Positions 20,877 through 31,053 of a stretch of DNA of 64,000 nucleotides are shown here, piece by piece. Positions within the stretch are counted from its first letter, which is position 1. Every line of letters starts with the position of its first letter. A model generated the notes under the pieces. It did not search any database, was not told the DNA's origin, and was given only the letters and a program-made list of their open reading frames with translations. Source of the stretch: Gracilariopsis chorda (taxonomy: Eukaryota > Rhodophyta > Florideophyceae > Gracilariales > Gracilariaceae); contig NBIV01000314.1 in NCBI GenBank assembly GCA_003194525.1, positions 1 through 64,000 on the forward strand, read 5' to 3'. Both the position numbers and the translations under genes were made by a program.

Positions 20877-22502
20877 TCAATCGCTTTCATCGTCCTCACC
20901 TATCAGACCCTCTGCTCCTTTAGGAACCATTTCACCCTCATCGTCATCCTCCTGTTCATAATCTCCATCAGTGTTCATTTCCGCTGGTTTCAGTATATTC
21001 TCATCGTCCCCCTCATCCGACGGGTTCTCACCTTCGGCTTCTTGCATAACTACATCTCTATCCTCAGCTTCATCTCCCCGCTCCTCTTCCCCTCCTCCCA
21101 CCTCACATAAATCGCCACGGTCCTCTTCATCATTAAAAAAGGGAGGGCGAAAACCGCTTTGCCTATGCACCACATCCGGGAGATTGTATCCCTCGGGTAA
21201 AAATTACATATGGTATCGCATGCAATATCCTTTCGCTATTGCATCATTGTACCCAGCCCCAGCATGAAATACATCCCCTCTTCCAATGAACACAGAAAAC
21301 GGTGGAACTCTGAACTTCCGAACCATCATAGAAGCCGAAAGCTCTTTCAAGTTACCCCGTGTCATTGTTAGAGTATGTGACCGTTCACAAACCCAAATAA
21401 TGAACGCATCCGGTCCCGATGCCATTGCAAAATACCCCGGGTTCACATTTCTCATCCTGTCATTCTCCGTCAAACCCCTGAAATCCGTGTGTAGCACCTG
21501 CCTCGGACAATCCTCTCCAGTACAAAGGATACGGCCACCCGTGTGAGGGGCATACATCGTTCCACCTTCAGACAACCCGAGAGCTGCTGCAATCTGACCG
21601 ATCTTTGCATCCACCATGGCTCTCTTTGGAGCAAGAACCGCACCGTTTTCAAAGTCTTCAATTCTGTCCGCAATCCCTCGTTTGGTTGTGATGAAACGCC
21701 CCACCGCCTTGATAGCATTCTTAACATCCTTTACCCCTCCTTCATTGATGATCATATTCCAGAAAACACGATTAGCTTCGTTCGTGATATCCTCTTGCGA
21801 AACAAAGTCGCGTTCGAAGAAGTCCATCAGTTCTCCTATAATATCTTCGTCCATTTGCAGTCCGCTCTCCGAAGCCTCACTCGCCATGCCTTCATCTGTC
21901 CCGAAATTCTCCAGCACACAAAACCCTCTCTCCGAAATCTCCACTCTCTTCTTCGCAAATTAAACACGAGCCAAGTCCTCTCTCTCAAAAGTGGCCATCC
22001 ATAACGCTTCTTCTTCATTCGATGCCGTTCCTGATGACGGCACCTTCACGCCCAGCACTGCACGTGTCGTAGTACCCATCTCTTTGTGCATTTTGTGCGA
22101 CCCACGCCAGTATACAGCATGATGATCCATTCGGAAGTCATCAGGTGATAGGCACTCCGCCCGATGGTGCTTCCTCAGATTTATCCTCTGCATCCATGGA
22201 TGGGAATGCTTCACTGCATTTCTGCTTGCAGGCCACTCACTCGGCAACGAGTAAACCAGGTCCACCCAAGACATGTCCGCTCCCATAGCCAGCTCTCCTG
22301 GCGTACTTAAGCCAGCTGGAAGCTTGTCAGGATTCTTATCGTCAAAGCTGCCTGCGGTTTGCTGCTCCTCTGCCTCGTCTTCCTCATCATCCACAAAGTC
22401 TTCCTGAGCTTCATCCTCGCTTGACTCGAGCACAATGATCTCCTGTGCTGCCAACCACCTCTTCAAATCTCTCCTTTCCATACTACGCAGCACCTCCACC
22501 AC
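20877..22502 (-). pseudogene. 2-oxoglutarate/Fe(II) dioxygenase-like protein with acidic tail
   Basis: One reading frame runs across this stretch, interrupted by two stops. It has an acidic N-terminal linker, then the domain at 21204-21944 and an acidic C-terminal tail. The domain has a His-x-Asp pair (LHTDF, about residues 152-154 of the 246-codon frame), a distal His in GDVFHAGAGYN (about residue 227) and an Arg in KGYCMRYHM (about 243). That is the HxD...H...R signature of the double-stranded beta-helix dioxygenases, which use Fe(II) and 2-oxoglutarate. The sub-family is unclear. Relatives in protists and viruses are mostly uncharacterised; DNA-base oxidation of TET/JBP type is one possibility, suggested only by the company of a DNA methyltransferase. 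Absent from copy 2. Confidence 0.65.
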
Positions 22503-23464
22503 CTCCTGCTAGATACCAAAGCCAGGTCGCTTCACACCAGGTGCAGTCAGCTTACGATTCGATCCTCTCTGCCTCTTCACCGGTGGCTCAAAATCAACTG
22601 ACTCTTCACCTTCATCTTCGTCCAGGACCTCCACTGAGCAGCTTCCTCATTCAGACCAAGCAACTCGATCACGTCCACATCGGCCGCAGAGGGCGCAGCA
22701 GCAGTAGCATCCTGTCCCGGCATGCCCGACAAAGTGCTGGACAACGTCCTACGAACCTCTTTCACCTTATTACTCACTCTGGACTCCAGTGAACTGCGTT
22801 TCCCTTTAGTATAACACTTCCCCAGACGAGATATGATATAGTTTGACACAGTCTGGTCAGAATCGCCGATGGTAACCGTGGTATTCATCACTTCCTGTAC
22901 ATTCTTTTTCTCTTTCATGGAACTCCCCAGCTCACTGCAAATGTCATACGTTCTAGAAGCGCAGTCGAAGAAGTACTTTCGGAAATCCTCAAACGGTCCC
23001 ATCTTCACAGTGGCCGCCGACCTCACTCGAACATGCGCCTGTAGACATTGGAGAGTAAAACGAAACTTATCCCCTGACATTCGAAGCAGAATATCACTAG
23101 ACACATGAGTGATTCCAATTTGAGGCGTCTCATGCCACACCACATCGGAGAACTCTAACAGACCGGGATTACGCGCAAACTTCAGAGCAAGAGCGGAATG
23201 GCAATTGAAATGACGTATCTTCCCTTCTTTCTCTTTCGTCTCACTGCTCCACAACAACCCCATGATTTGGCTTGGTTTAAGCTTCGACAACTCATACCCA
23301 TCCTGCTCCATGCCATTACGAATAAACTAAACAGCAGTGTGAATCTTATCTGCGAAGTACATCACCAGAACATTGGAGCTCAAATCATTCAACGTCTTCC
23401 CCAGCCACAACACCTCATTCAATTTCATTCTCCGGCCGTCGTTCCGTTCCCAAAGCGTGACGTT
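22503..23464 (-). pseudogene. Middle part of the long minus-strand reading of the large element
   Basis: It continues the reading from the ParB-like region: DGRRMKLNEVLWLGKTLNDL, then a 244-codon segment (22577-23311) of mixed alpha/beta character without a known motif, then a basic segment (PPVKRQRGSNRK) in a neighbouring frame. The consistent frame on both sides suggests that 24706 down to 20877 once formed a single large protein of roughly 1270 residues. This copy is broken. Confidence 0.5.
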
Positions 23465-24706
23465 CTAACTAGCATTAATCCGTGCCCATCCCGCACCATC
23501 CTGCTTGAGGTCCAGGAGAACAATCACTCGATGGAAGCCTTCCACCAAAACCACAGGAACAATCAAACGCCCACTCGCATCAATAGCGTCAAGAACCGGC
23601 ACATCCTCCAACAGAGCCATCGCAATCGACCCAAGAGAAAGGAGCCATCCGAATTTCCTCAGTTTGTTCGAAGTATCTCGAAGATGTTTGTCATTCTTCG
23701 AACGAACCATGTTCTTCCGAAATCGAATGTTGTGGATATCGATTACGCAATTGTGCTGGTCATAATCATCGCGATTGATGTCTAAGACCCCCAAACTGTT
23801 ATCCACCTCTTCCGAAGGAACAACATCACCGTCATCATATAAAACCCTCTCCTCCGGATCAAGATCGTTCCTGGAGAGTACAGGCACCTCTATGACGTCA
23901 TCATCGGTGCTTGCTCCGACTTCAGGGCCTCCTCGGGTTCCCGAGCCGCCCGTGAGAGCACTTGATGTTCCTCCACCACTCTGACGGGTTTTCACCGGAA
24001 CCTCTCCACCGCTCTCAAGGCTTTTCACCGGCGCTTTGGTCACCAAAATGCTTGATGGTGTACCAGCAACAGCAGGAAGGCGCGTGACTTGTCTTGCAGT
24101 GGTCCTGGAAGCTGTACTTCTGTGGAAAGTCTTCACATTTGGTCCTGACTGCGGTAGAATCGACTCATTCCCCTCTCCGCCTTCATTTTTAACACTCATC
24201 ATTGCAGTGTCCCATGCATATAAACCCGCTGAAACCATCTCCTTCAAAGTTGCGGGTGGTTCCTCGGGACCCCCAAAAACACAAGGGTACTTCTCATCTT
24301 GGTGTGACGAAATATTTGTCTTAAAGATAACCACCAAGTCCTCTCCAGGTCTCTGCGTAGAGGACAGGGGATGGTTGTGTAGAGAACGACAAAGTCTCGT
24401 CCCCGGTCCCCCAGCAACCCCCACACCGCGCAATTTCGCCTCTCCTACCTTCACCTTCGCATCACTACTCCCAACTCGTACGAACAGATTGACCTCCGCA
24501 TCGCCCTTAAGCACCTGACCCGTATTGCCCCCAATTGATGGCTCAGGGTGGCTGGCAGTTTGGGTGGCGCCCCGACTGTTTGCTCTGCCTCGCGTGGTTG
24601 GCATGTCGATAACACGTCTCTTCGGCGAAACAGGCTTCCTCGGAGTCCGTTTCCGTGATTGTGCGTTTATCTTATTCCCAGTGGAATCCATGGCTGAGTA
24701 CTTCAA
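23465..24706 (-). CDS. Basic N-terminal region and possible ParB-like domain of the large element
   Basis: This 413-codon frame starts with a basic, DNA-binding-like segment (KRTPRKPVSPKRRVIDM), followed by a Ser/Gly-rich linker. The last 110 residues carry NCVIDIHNIRFRKNM, LRKFGWLLSLGSIAM and LVEGFHRVIVLLDL. The arrangement, ending in a (E/D)GxHR-like motif, recalls the ParB/sulfiredoxin fold, often found beside DNA methyltransferases in phages and plasmids. The match is by pattern only. Copy 2 keeps the first three quarters (43718-44745) and loses the ParB-like end to its deletion. Confidence 0.45.
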   Translation of the reverse strand: MKYSAMDSTGNKINAQSRKRTPRKPVSPKRRVIDMPTTRGRANSRGATQTASHPEPSIGGNTGQVLKGDAEVNLFVRVGSSDAKVKVGEAKLRGVGVAGGPGTRLCRSLHNHPLSSTQRPGEDLVVIFKTNISSHQDEKYPCVFGGPEEPPATLKEMVSAGLYAWDTAMMSVKNEGGEGNESILPQSGPNVKTFHRSTASRTTARQVTRLPAVAGTPSSILVTKAPVKSLESGGEVPVKTRQSGGGTSSALTGGSGTRGGPEVGASTDDDVIEVPVLSRNDLDPEERVLYDDGDVVPSEEVDNSLGVLDINRDDYDQHNCVIDIHNIRFRKNMVRSKNDKHLRDTSNKLRKFGWLLSLGSIAMALLEDVPVLDAIDASGRLIVPVVLVEGFHRVIVLLDLKQDGAGWARINAS

Positions 24707-24902
24707 AGGTCGCGCTTGCGTTTTCTTGGCACCCGCTGACCTCGAATGCTCCCGTGATCACGTATTCTTGGTTCCAAAGAGATGGACATAAGCACTATAT
24801 ATTGTTTTCAAGACGTTTCATGACATCCATTGTCGTCAACGTAGCACCCCTGCAATTCCCCTCCCAATTACTTGTAATGCAAAAAGAATTTGATAATTTT
24901 TT

Positions 24903-25050
24903 GGTCGAGGACCATGGTCTGGGGTGTCGTGGTGCTCCATCGCGAACATGATGGAGCGCCAGGACGCGAAATTTTAACTAAAATTCATGCCTGGCGCTCC
25001 ATCGTGTTCGCGATGGAGCACCATGACACCTCGGACCACGGTCCTCGACC
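24903..25050. promoter_or_regulatory. 148-bp nested palindrome between the two divergent gene blocks, copy 1
   Basis: Two arms of about 61 bp (24903-24963 and 24990-25050) flank a 26-bp AT-rich spacer. They are inverted complements with few mismatches, beginning GGTCGAGGACC and ending GGTCCTCGACC. Each arm contains its own hairpin, GCTCCATCGCGAAC and GATGGAGC. It sits between divergent genes (starts near 24706 and 25096). It could be a bidirectional control region, a replication or recombination site, or a protein-binding centre. Copy 2 keeps the structure at 43399-43546. Confidence 0.85.
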
Positions 25051-25095
25051 CAAAACGAAGAGAAACATTATCCCAAGGAAACGGGTTCATTCAAG

Positions 25096-26118
25096 ATGCA
25101 CGGAACCGGAGAAGAGCTTATTGATGCTTATCTCGCAGTGCGTGATGAATACGCAGCAACGAGGCAAAATTTGGATGAGCCGAGAAGTTTGAAGCACACC
25201 GACTTTGTGGAGTTCGCGGTACAAAGTTGCAACGTTCATGACTCTGCCAAGAAAATGTTTCTCACTCTCATCGGACCGGATTACATCTCTTATTCGGACT
25301 CCGAGCTCCGTAACAAGTCTCTCAGAGGCCCTCCACGTCAACTCTATCTTATGGCAAGAGTGGTGGACGTAAAGGACCGTGAAGAAGACAGGCGTGTAAG
25401 GGACTTTTGGAAGTTTTATTGTAAAAAGGAAGGGCTTAAAGGAATTCCCCGTAACGTGTTGCTATCTGCCTTTTGCAATTCCCGTGTTCTGGGAGCAACC
25501 AAGAAATCTTCCGCTTTCCACACGGATCCTTGCACCGACTTTGAAATGGTCATTGGGTTGTCTATGGTGCAACAGATTGCCGTGGATAAGAAAGGAAGTG
25601 GTAGGAAGAGGAAAAGGGGCATGGCAGCTAAGAAGTTCTCAAAAGTGAGATTGTCGGACATGACCCAGAGTCAGAGATTCGGGTATGGTGTGCAGCTTGT
25701 GACCAGGGCTTGGGATTGTTTCGCCCAATTTCTCTGGTTTCCCAACGTTGAGGTTATGATCTTGCCTTACATTCGACTCGACTATATCAGTGTAGTCTTC
25801 ACCGATATCGCACAATGCTCCATGGGCTTCCAACACAAAGATTGTTCCAAACAGTTTGTGGAGGAGAAGAACGTCACAACAGTAGAAGAAAACGTTTCCA
25901 AATGGGCATGGAATCTGCCGGACCCACTGGATACAGCGCTTCGCCTTTGTGCCAAATAATACCTTGGTGAACTTTCTAATGTGGTGGTACAAGAGAAACT
26001 GTTCGACATCTCTGCTCCCAGCAAATTGGATGCCCTCAAAAGGTTCACCATCACGAGAAGGAGACTTTCCCCCCTGCGGTTTGAGAACTTTAGTGAATCT
26101 CTTGTCACTACGGGTTAA
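25096..26118 (+). pseudogene. Conserved 340-residue protein of the large element, unknown function
   Basis: In copy 2 (42331-43353) this frame is open for 340 codons; in copy 1 it is interrupted. It starts MHGTGEELIDAYLAVRD and is mixed alpha/beta with several Trp and Cys residues, a basic GSGRKRKRGMAAKKF tract near residue 160, and a PYIRLDYISVVFTDIAQC segment. I do not recognise a family. The same frame carries on, past shared stops, into the methyltransferase-SET reading, so it could be the N-terminal part of one large protein or an upstream separate gene. Confidence 0.5.
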
Positions 26119-26319
26119 GAGGCCATAAAGCCTCTGAAGCTCATTGCATTGCATGGAAGCAATGTCAAAGTACATCAAGCTGTGAAACCAGAGTCCGCAG
26201 AAGACGTTGACATCATTATGGAGCCGGTAGAAACTGGTACGGCTGGTGGTGGGAACGAACGTGCTGAGCGTGTGGAAGGTGGTGATCAGGGTGAGTTGGA
26301 AGAAGTGGAAGAGATATAG

Positions 26320-28269
26320 ATGGTAGAGGATACGAAACGTGGTACTGTGGAACCTGGTACTGCACCAAAGGCCACTGAAGGACTGCAGACAACAGCTTTG
26401 TCGCAGAACTTATCGTATGATGTCGAAGGCACGGGGATTCGTGCACCACCGTACTCTACGATTTTGGATGATGTCATACCTTACAAGTATTGTGAGAAGG
26501 AGATGTCCCGCAACTTCCGTCTCCACAACTGCAAGTTCGAAAATCTCATCGAAGTTGACGACAACAAGTCTGGCGAAAGCGAGGTATCTATTGAAGGAAG
26601 GGTACAGTTCTTGCTTTCCGATCCGCCATATGGGAGTCGTTCTGAGCGTTGTTTGGAGAACAGCGAACACGATATTCTGACAGAGAAGGGCATGAGCAGG
26701 TCAGCGAGGAGGTCGTCAAAGCTTCTACGTCCTGGTGGACATATTATACAGTTCTGCTCATGGGATCAGGTACCGTTGTGGCGGGATGTGCTACGGAAAG
26801 TTACCTACATGGATGACTCTGATACGATGCTTTACTTCTTTTTCTTCGACGAACAGCCCCTCCATTTCGTACGGTCTTCAGGTAATACGATGGCTAACGT
26901 TGGGAGAAGAAGTTGCCAGTTGCACCAGACGACAGAATACGCCGTACATGCTGTTCGTTCTGGAGTTCCTTATGCACAACAGCACCGGATGGTCAACTAT
27001 GAGAACTTCAATTATGTTGCTTCAAGATACCCAGCGTATCATGCAATCATGGATCAGATGCCGCCGATGTCAAATAGTGAGATGCTCATGTGGTCTGTGA
27101 AAAACCCGGATGATAAGTACACGAGGAAGAGGGTGCGACCGGAACAGAAGTGTAGGGTACTGCTGAAATAGCTGATTTGCAGGTTCAGTCAGCCAGGAGA
27201 CCTCGTGGTCGACATGTTTGCCGGAACGTTCTCGACAGCGATGGCGTGCATAGAACTGCCCAAGCATCGGAAGTTTGTGGGGTGTGAACCGGACAAAGCT
27301 TGCTTTGAACACGCCAGGCATGCCGCTATTGTTCGCTTCGCTTCCATAATACGGGAAGGACACACGGATATTGAGAAGAGCCAGGAGCTTGGAAAGATGG
27401 CCCGTTGTGTTTCCTCTGCATTCCCAATAGGGAGAAGCAGGCACACCGTGTTATGGAGGGCTGTCAACGGATTTCCACCGTACCAAATTCTTCCCCCACA
27501 CCTTGTCGACTTTCTCTCCACTTTGTGGCAAAGTGAAATCCTACGGAAGTTGGGAAGGAAGAAAGCTATGGATGGATGGCCGAGGGAGCTGCAGGGAAGA
27601 ATGAATCTGGAGAACATGAAGTCTCTATTGGCAATGGAGGCTGTGCAATATGGGTTGCGAGTGGGCAAGTCTACTATTCGTCACGAAAAGGCTGGTGTTG
27701 GAGTGTTTGCAACTCGTCGAATTGCTGCAGGCGAGGTAGTGTGCTATTTCTACGGGACGTTGGTTTATCATGACCTTTCGAATCGGAAAGAAGTGCACAA
27801 GACCTACGGGGAGGGAGTCATGGGTGTGAAGAAGGATCGCTTCCGGAAGTATGCGGTGAAGATAGAAGTCTACGGTCAACAGTTCCAATCACTTCCGCAT
27901 CGAAAACAGCTGACGAATTGGCATGGAAAACAAGCAAACCCCATTTTATGGGTGGTTCCTGCCCCTTTTTGTATTGCGGGGTATATCAACTATCCAAAGT
28001 ACGTGGAAGGGGATAAACAGTTAGATGCCATGGTGGATGGCCTCGTGAAAAAAAGGAAGGGTAATGTGCGAATGAAACGGACACCGAAAGTGGGACGAAA
28101 ACCAGGGGGTATAACGGACACCGAAAGTGGGACGAACACCAGGGGGAATAACGGACACCGAAAGTGGGACGAACACCAGGGGGAATAACGGACTACAAAC
28201 TTATTAAGATGGAGGCGACAGCCAACATAGAGCAAGGAAAGGAACTCTTCGCCACATACGGTGATGTTT
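26320..28269 (+). pseudogene. DNA amino-methyltransferase (beta class) joined to a SET domain, copy 1
   Basis: One frame covers both domains. The first has FLLSDPPYG at about residues 98-105 (motif IV, DPPY: catalysis on an exocyclic amino group) and, further on, VVDMFAGTFSTAMAC at about 295-309 (motif I, S-adenosylmethionine binding). Motif IV before motif I marks the beta group of N6-adenine/N4-cytosine methyltransferases. From about residue 445 follows a SET-like domain: GVGVFATRRIAAGEVVCYFYG (about 459 on), later CIAGYINYPKY in the place of the usual INHS, and finally ANIEQGKELFATYG (about 28222-28262), the typical SET end. A 37-bp tandem repeat lies between the last two blocks. It may add a DNA mark and a histone lysine mark from one protein. 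Broken in this copy. Confidence 0.75.
28078..28188. repeat. 37-bp tandem repeat, three units, inside the SET coding region (copy 1)
   Basis: Units at 28078-28114, 28115-28151 and 28152-28188 each begin CGGACACCGAAAGTGGGACG. The second and third are identical and the first has two changes. The repeat lies between the IN motif and the terminal block of the SET domain. Copy 2 has the same three units at 40261-40371, so the array predates the split of the two copies or has been kept equal by conversion. The unit length is not a multiple of three. Confidence 0.9.
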
Positions 28270-28536
28270 AGGACTGGCAAACCCATTTGAATGTGGAGGA
28301 TGGAACGATAGTCATCGATTAGTTTGGTTGTTATAAACCTTTGTCCACAGCTTGGCTAAAGGGCGAAGTTTATTATTTGAACGGATGTGTAGTCCTAAGT
28401 TAGGAGAACATCACTTTTCAGTAAGGATAGAAGATACAAAGCGATATAGATGTGACACAGAAACGTCCATTTTAGGTACCACGGAGGATTGTAATCTCAA
28501 GATTTCACAAAAAACAAAGATTTTTGTGCACATTGG

Positions 28537-31053
28537 GTGGCGAGATTTTCCCGGACAACACACGGCGTGCGCCATCCCAGAGCATCACTAGCAACTTGTG
28601 CAAGAGATTTGACTCCAAGAATGGCGCCGAAGGGAAAGAAGCGAGGCCCGGCAAGGGGTGGTATGGCGAGTGCGCCTAAGACGCGGCGAAAGGCTATTGA
28701 GGAGCGAACCGCGAGTGGAACGAAAGCGAAATCATGTGTTCCCAGGAGCGGATTTTCGGGGAGGAGGTCAAGAGAAGGTGCTTCGAAGAGAAAGGGAAGA
28801 GGTGGGGCAAAGAACCTCGTATCCGAGCGCACGACGAGTGAGAATTTGAAGGCTCATGCCCATGCGCATGTAGCACGCAGGAGAGATTCGGTTCGGGGAC
28901 AGCGATCTGTGCCTGGATCTGGTGGTGGGGTGGAGGGTAAGAAAGAGTGGGTTGCTACGAGAAGAGAAGAGGTACCACATCAGGGAGGGCTGAAAGCAAA
29001 TGCGCGGGTCAAAGACCGAAATAAAGATGAAGAAATGCCGGAAAGGAAACAAATGGAAGAGGCAGTTGCGCTGAAGAGAGGTGGGGCCCCAAGGGGAAAC
29101 CAATATGGAGGAGAGGTAAATGTCCCTTTGGTAGAGAGTGATGGGGACGAAGAGGATCACATTGTGAAGGGGAGATGGACGAGAGAGAGAATAAAGGAAG
29201 TAGTGGGACGCCGCTCTGATTTAAAGGAAACGCGAGGAGTGGAAGAAGTGGTCAGAGCGACGGATGGAGTACAGGAAGCATCGAAAAGCGGAGAACGTAC
29301 GAGCACCCCGGTACGGGCGCGAAAGGTGCAAATGGCTCAAGACTTGGGAAGTGATAAAGGAAGCAGAACGCCGCGGACTCCGGAAGGAATGCGAGAGAGG
29401 AAACGAAGTGTTCATCGGTCGCCAAGTGAGCCTGCTGAGGAGCGACGGCTGCCTGTCAATATTTTGGGAGATGCAGGGAATGACTACATCGGTGTGATGT
29501 CTCGATCTTCGTTAGTTGAGAGGGTCAATATGTTGAAGGCAGAACTCGGGCAGATCAAAGGGGACCACTGCAGCCTAAAGATGTCGCCGAAGCTGACGGA
29601 AGAGGAACTGAAGAGGATGAGACAAGAAATGAGCGAGAAGAATTTGCTGATAGATAGCTTATGGGAAGGGATGAAGGTGAGACGAGGGGAGAGAAAGGGA
29701 TCTGAAGGTGAAAAGGAATTGCGAGGGCGTAGGAAGTATGTGGTTGATGTGCAAGAGGGTTTTATGGGTTTGCAAGGGTACTATATGATAGGTTGTTGTA
29801 CTATGCGAAGGTGGAGGTATCGGAGCTTTGTTTTACTTCGGAGGGTGTCTAAAGGAACTTGACGAATCGATGCGAAGTATTGGGGAAGGGAAAAGAGGGG
29901 AGTGTGTTTGTTGTGGGAGTAAAGAAGATTGTACCTTGATGTCCGTTTGAGATTGCGTCTGAGATGAGGTCGTACACGCCTTCGTCGCGAGGAGGAAGTA
30001 ATGAACTATTGAAGGACTTGGTTGGCGTTGAGATTTAGGGGGAGAGATGGGAGTCGATTCATGAAGCGGGTAGGAAGGATCAATGCGTGGGGGAAGTTGT
30101 TGCGGACAGGTGTTTGAGGCAACGTATGAAGCAGAAGTTGAGTGATGTGATTCGGGTTCGGAAGCTTGCGGCACGGGACAAAATGTTTTCGTTGCTTGTA
30201 TATGAATTGATACCCAGACGTGTGAGACGGCGAGAGGGGACGGAGCTAGACATTGAGTTGAAGAAGCAGTTAGAGGAAGCAAAGACAAAGTTTAAGGGGG
30301 ATGGGGAGGCGAAGAGCGGTAGTTTATGTTCTTGGAGGACGAAAACAATCGAAAATCTTACGTATTCTGGATTTCAGGTTGCTGGGTGGCTAAGAGAGTT
30401 TAGTGAAGGGGACATGTACTTCAAGAACGGGGCTGCGGTGGAAGTATTGGAAGAATTCATGGGATATGAGGTGGGGACGGAAAGGGAGGGAAAGATGGAG
30501 TACATTGATGGGACAGTGATGCATTTGGCTCGTTTGGATGCGTGGATCGGATTTGTTTTGACAGCAATGGACACAGATATGGGGCGTGGAGGAAGAAGGC
30601 AGTTGTTATTTTCTAGTTGTACGGGGAGTATCTTCGGCTTGCGGTGGAGAGAATACTTGGGGTGGCGTGGGAGAGGGTGAGAGGACTACATCATGAAGAA
30701 TTGGAGAATGAACGTTGCGATGACGGTAACCTGCGTTTTATAGCTAGGAATGGGAGTAGAGAAGCGAAGGTAGCGCTGTGGATACCTTCAAAACGGAAGA
30801 TTGCGGAGATGGCGCGCTGAATGAGGGCCATTCTTGTTTTGCGTGGGATGTTGGAGGACGAATGTGGGATGAAGTCTGCGTGTTCCGGGCAGGAAGAGGG
30901 GGAGAAGGAGGTTGGGAGGTATCCGAGGAGGGTGAGGTTTTCGGAGATACATTTTCAGCGGAATGCGTCTCAGAAGTTGAGAAGGGTGATGTGAAGGGGA
31001 TATGAATTGATGCAGGAGCTCTTGAGTGAGGTGGCAGACATATCGGAGTATAA
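28537..31053 (+). pseudogene. Basic coiled-coil protein of the large element, copy 1
   Basis: The first 441 codons (28537-29862) are open. The likely start is MAPKGKKRGPARGG at 28621. The protein is very basic and disordered, then forms a likely coiled coil (LVERVNMLKAELGQIK, KLTEEELKRMRQEMSEKN). The reading continues with breaks through a segment like LGKGKEGSVFGVGGKK, which recalls a kinase glycine-rich loop without other kinase motifs. It then runs through TKTIENLTYSGFQVAGWL to an end at about 31053 (YELMQELLSEVADISEYN). Its stop abuts that of the convergent zinc-finger gene. Function unknown; a nucleic-acid-binding scaffold is plausible. Confidence 0.5.

Noticed and set aside
28078-28188. 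CRISPR-like array (three 37-bp units)
   Set aside because: The units are directly adjacent, without spacers, and lie inside a protein-coding region.
20877-28269. Many in-frame stops in otherwise good readings could mean a reassigned stop codon
   Set aside because: Stops of all three kinds occur here and in neighbouring genes (TAA, TAG and TGA), several differ between the two copies, and the open genes in the window end at normal stops. Decay explains it better.
28537-31053. LGKGKEGSVFGV segment as a protein kinase
   Set aside because: Only the glycine-rich loop pattern is present. No catalytic-loop or DFG-like motif follows.
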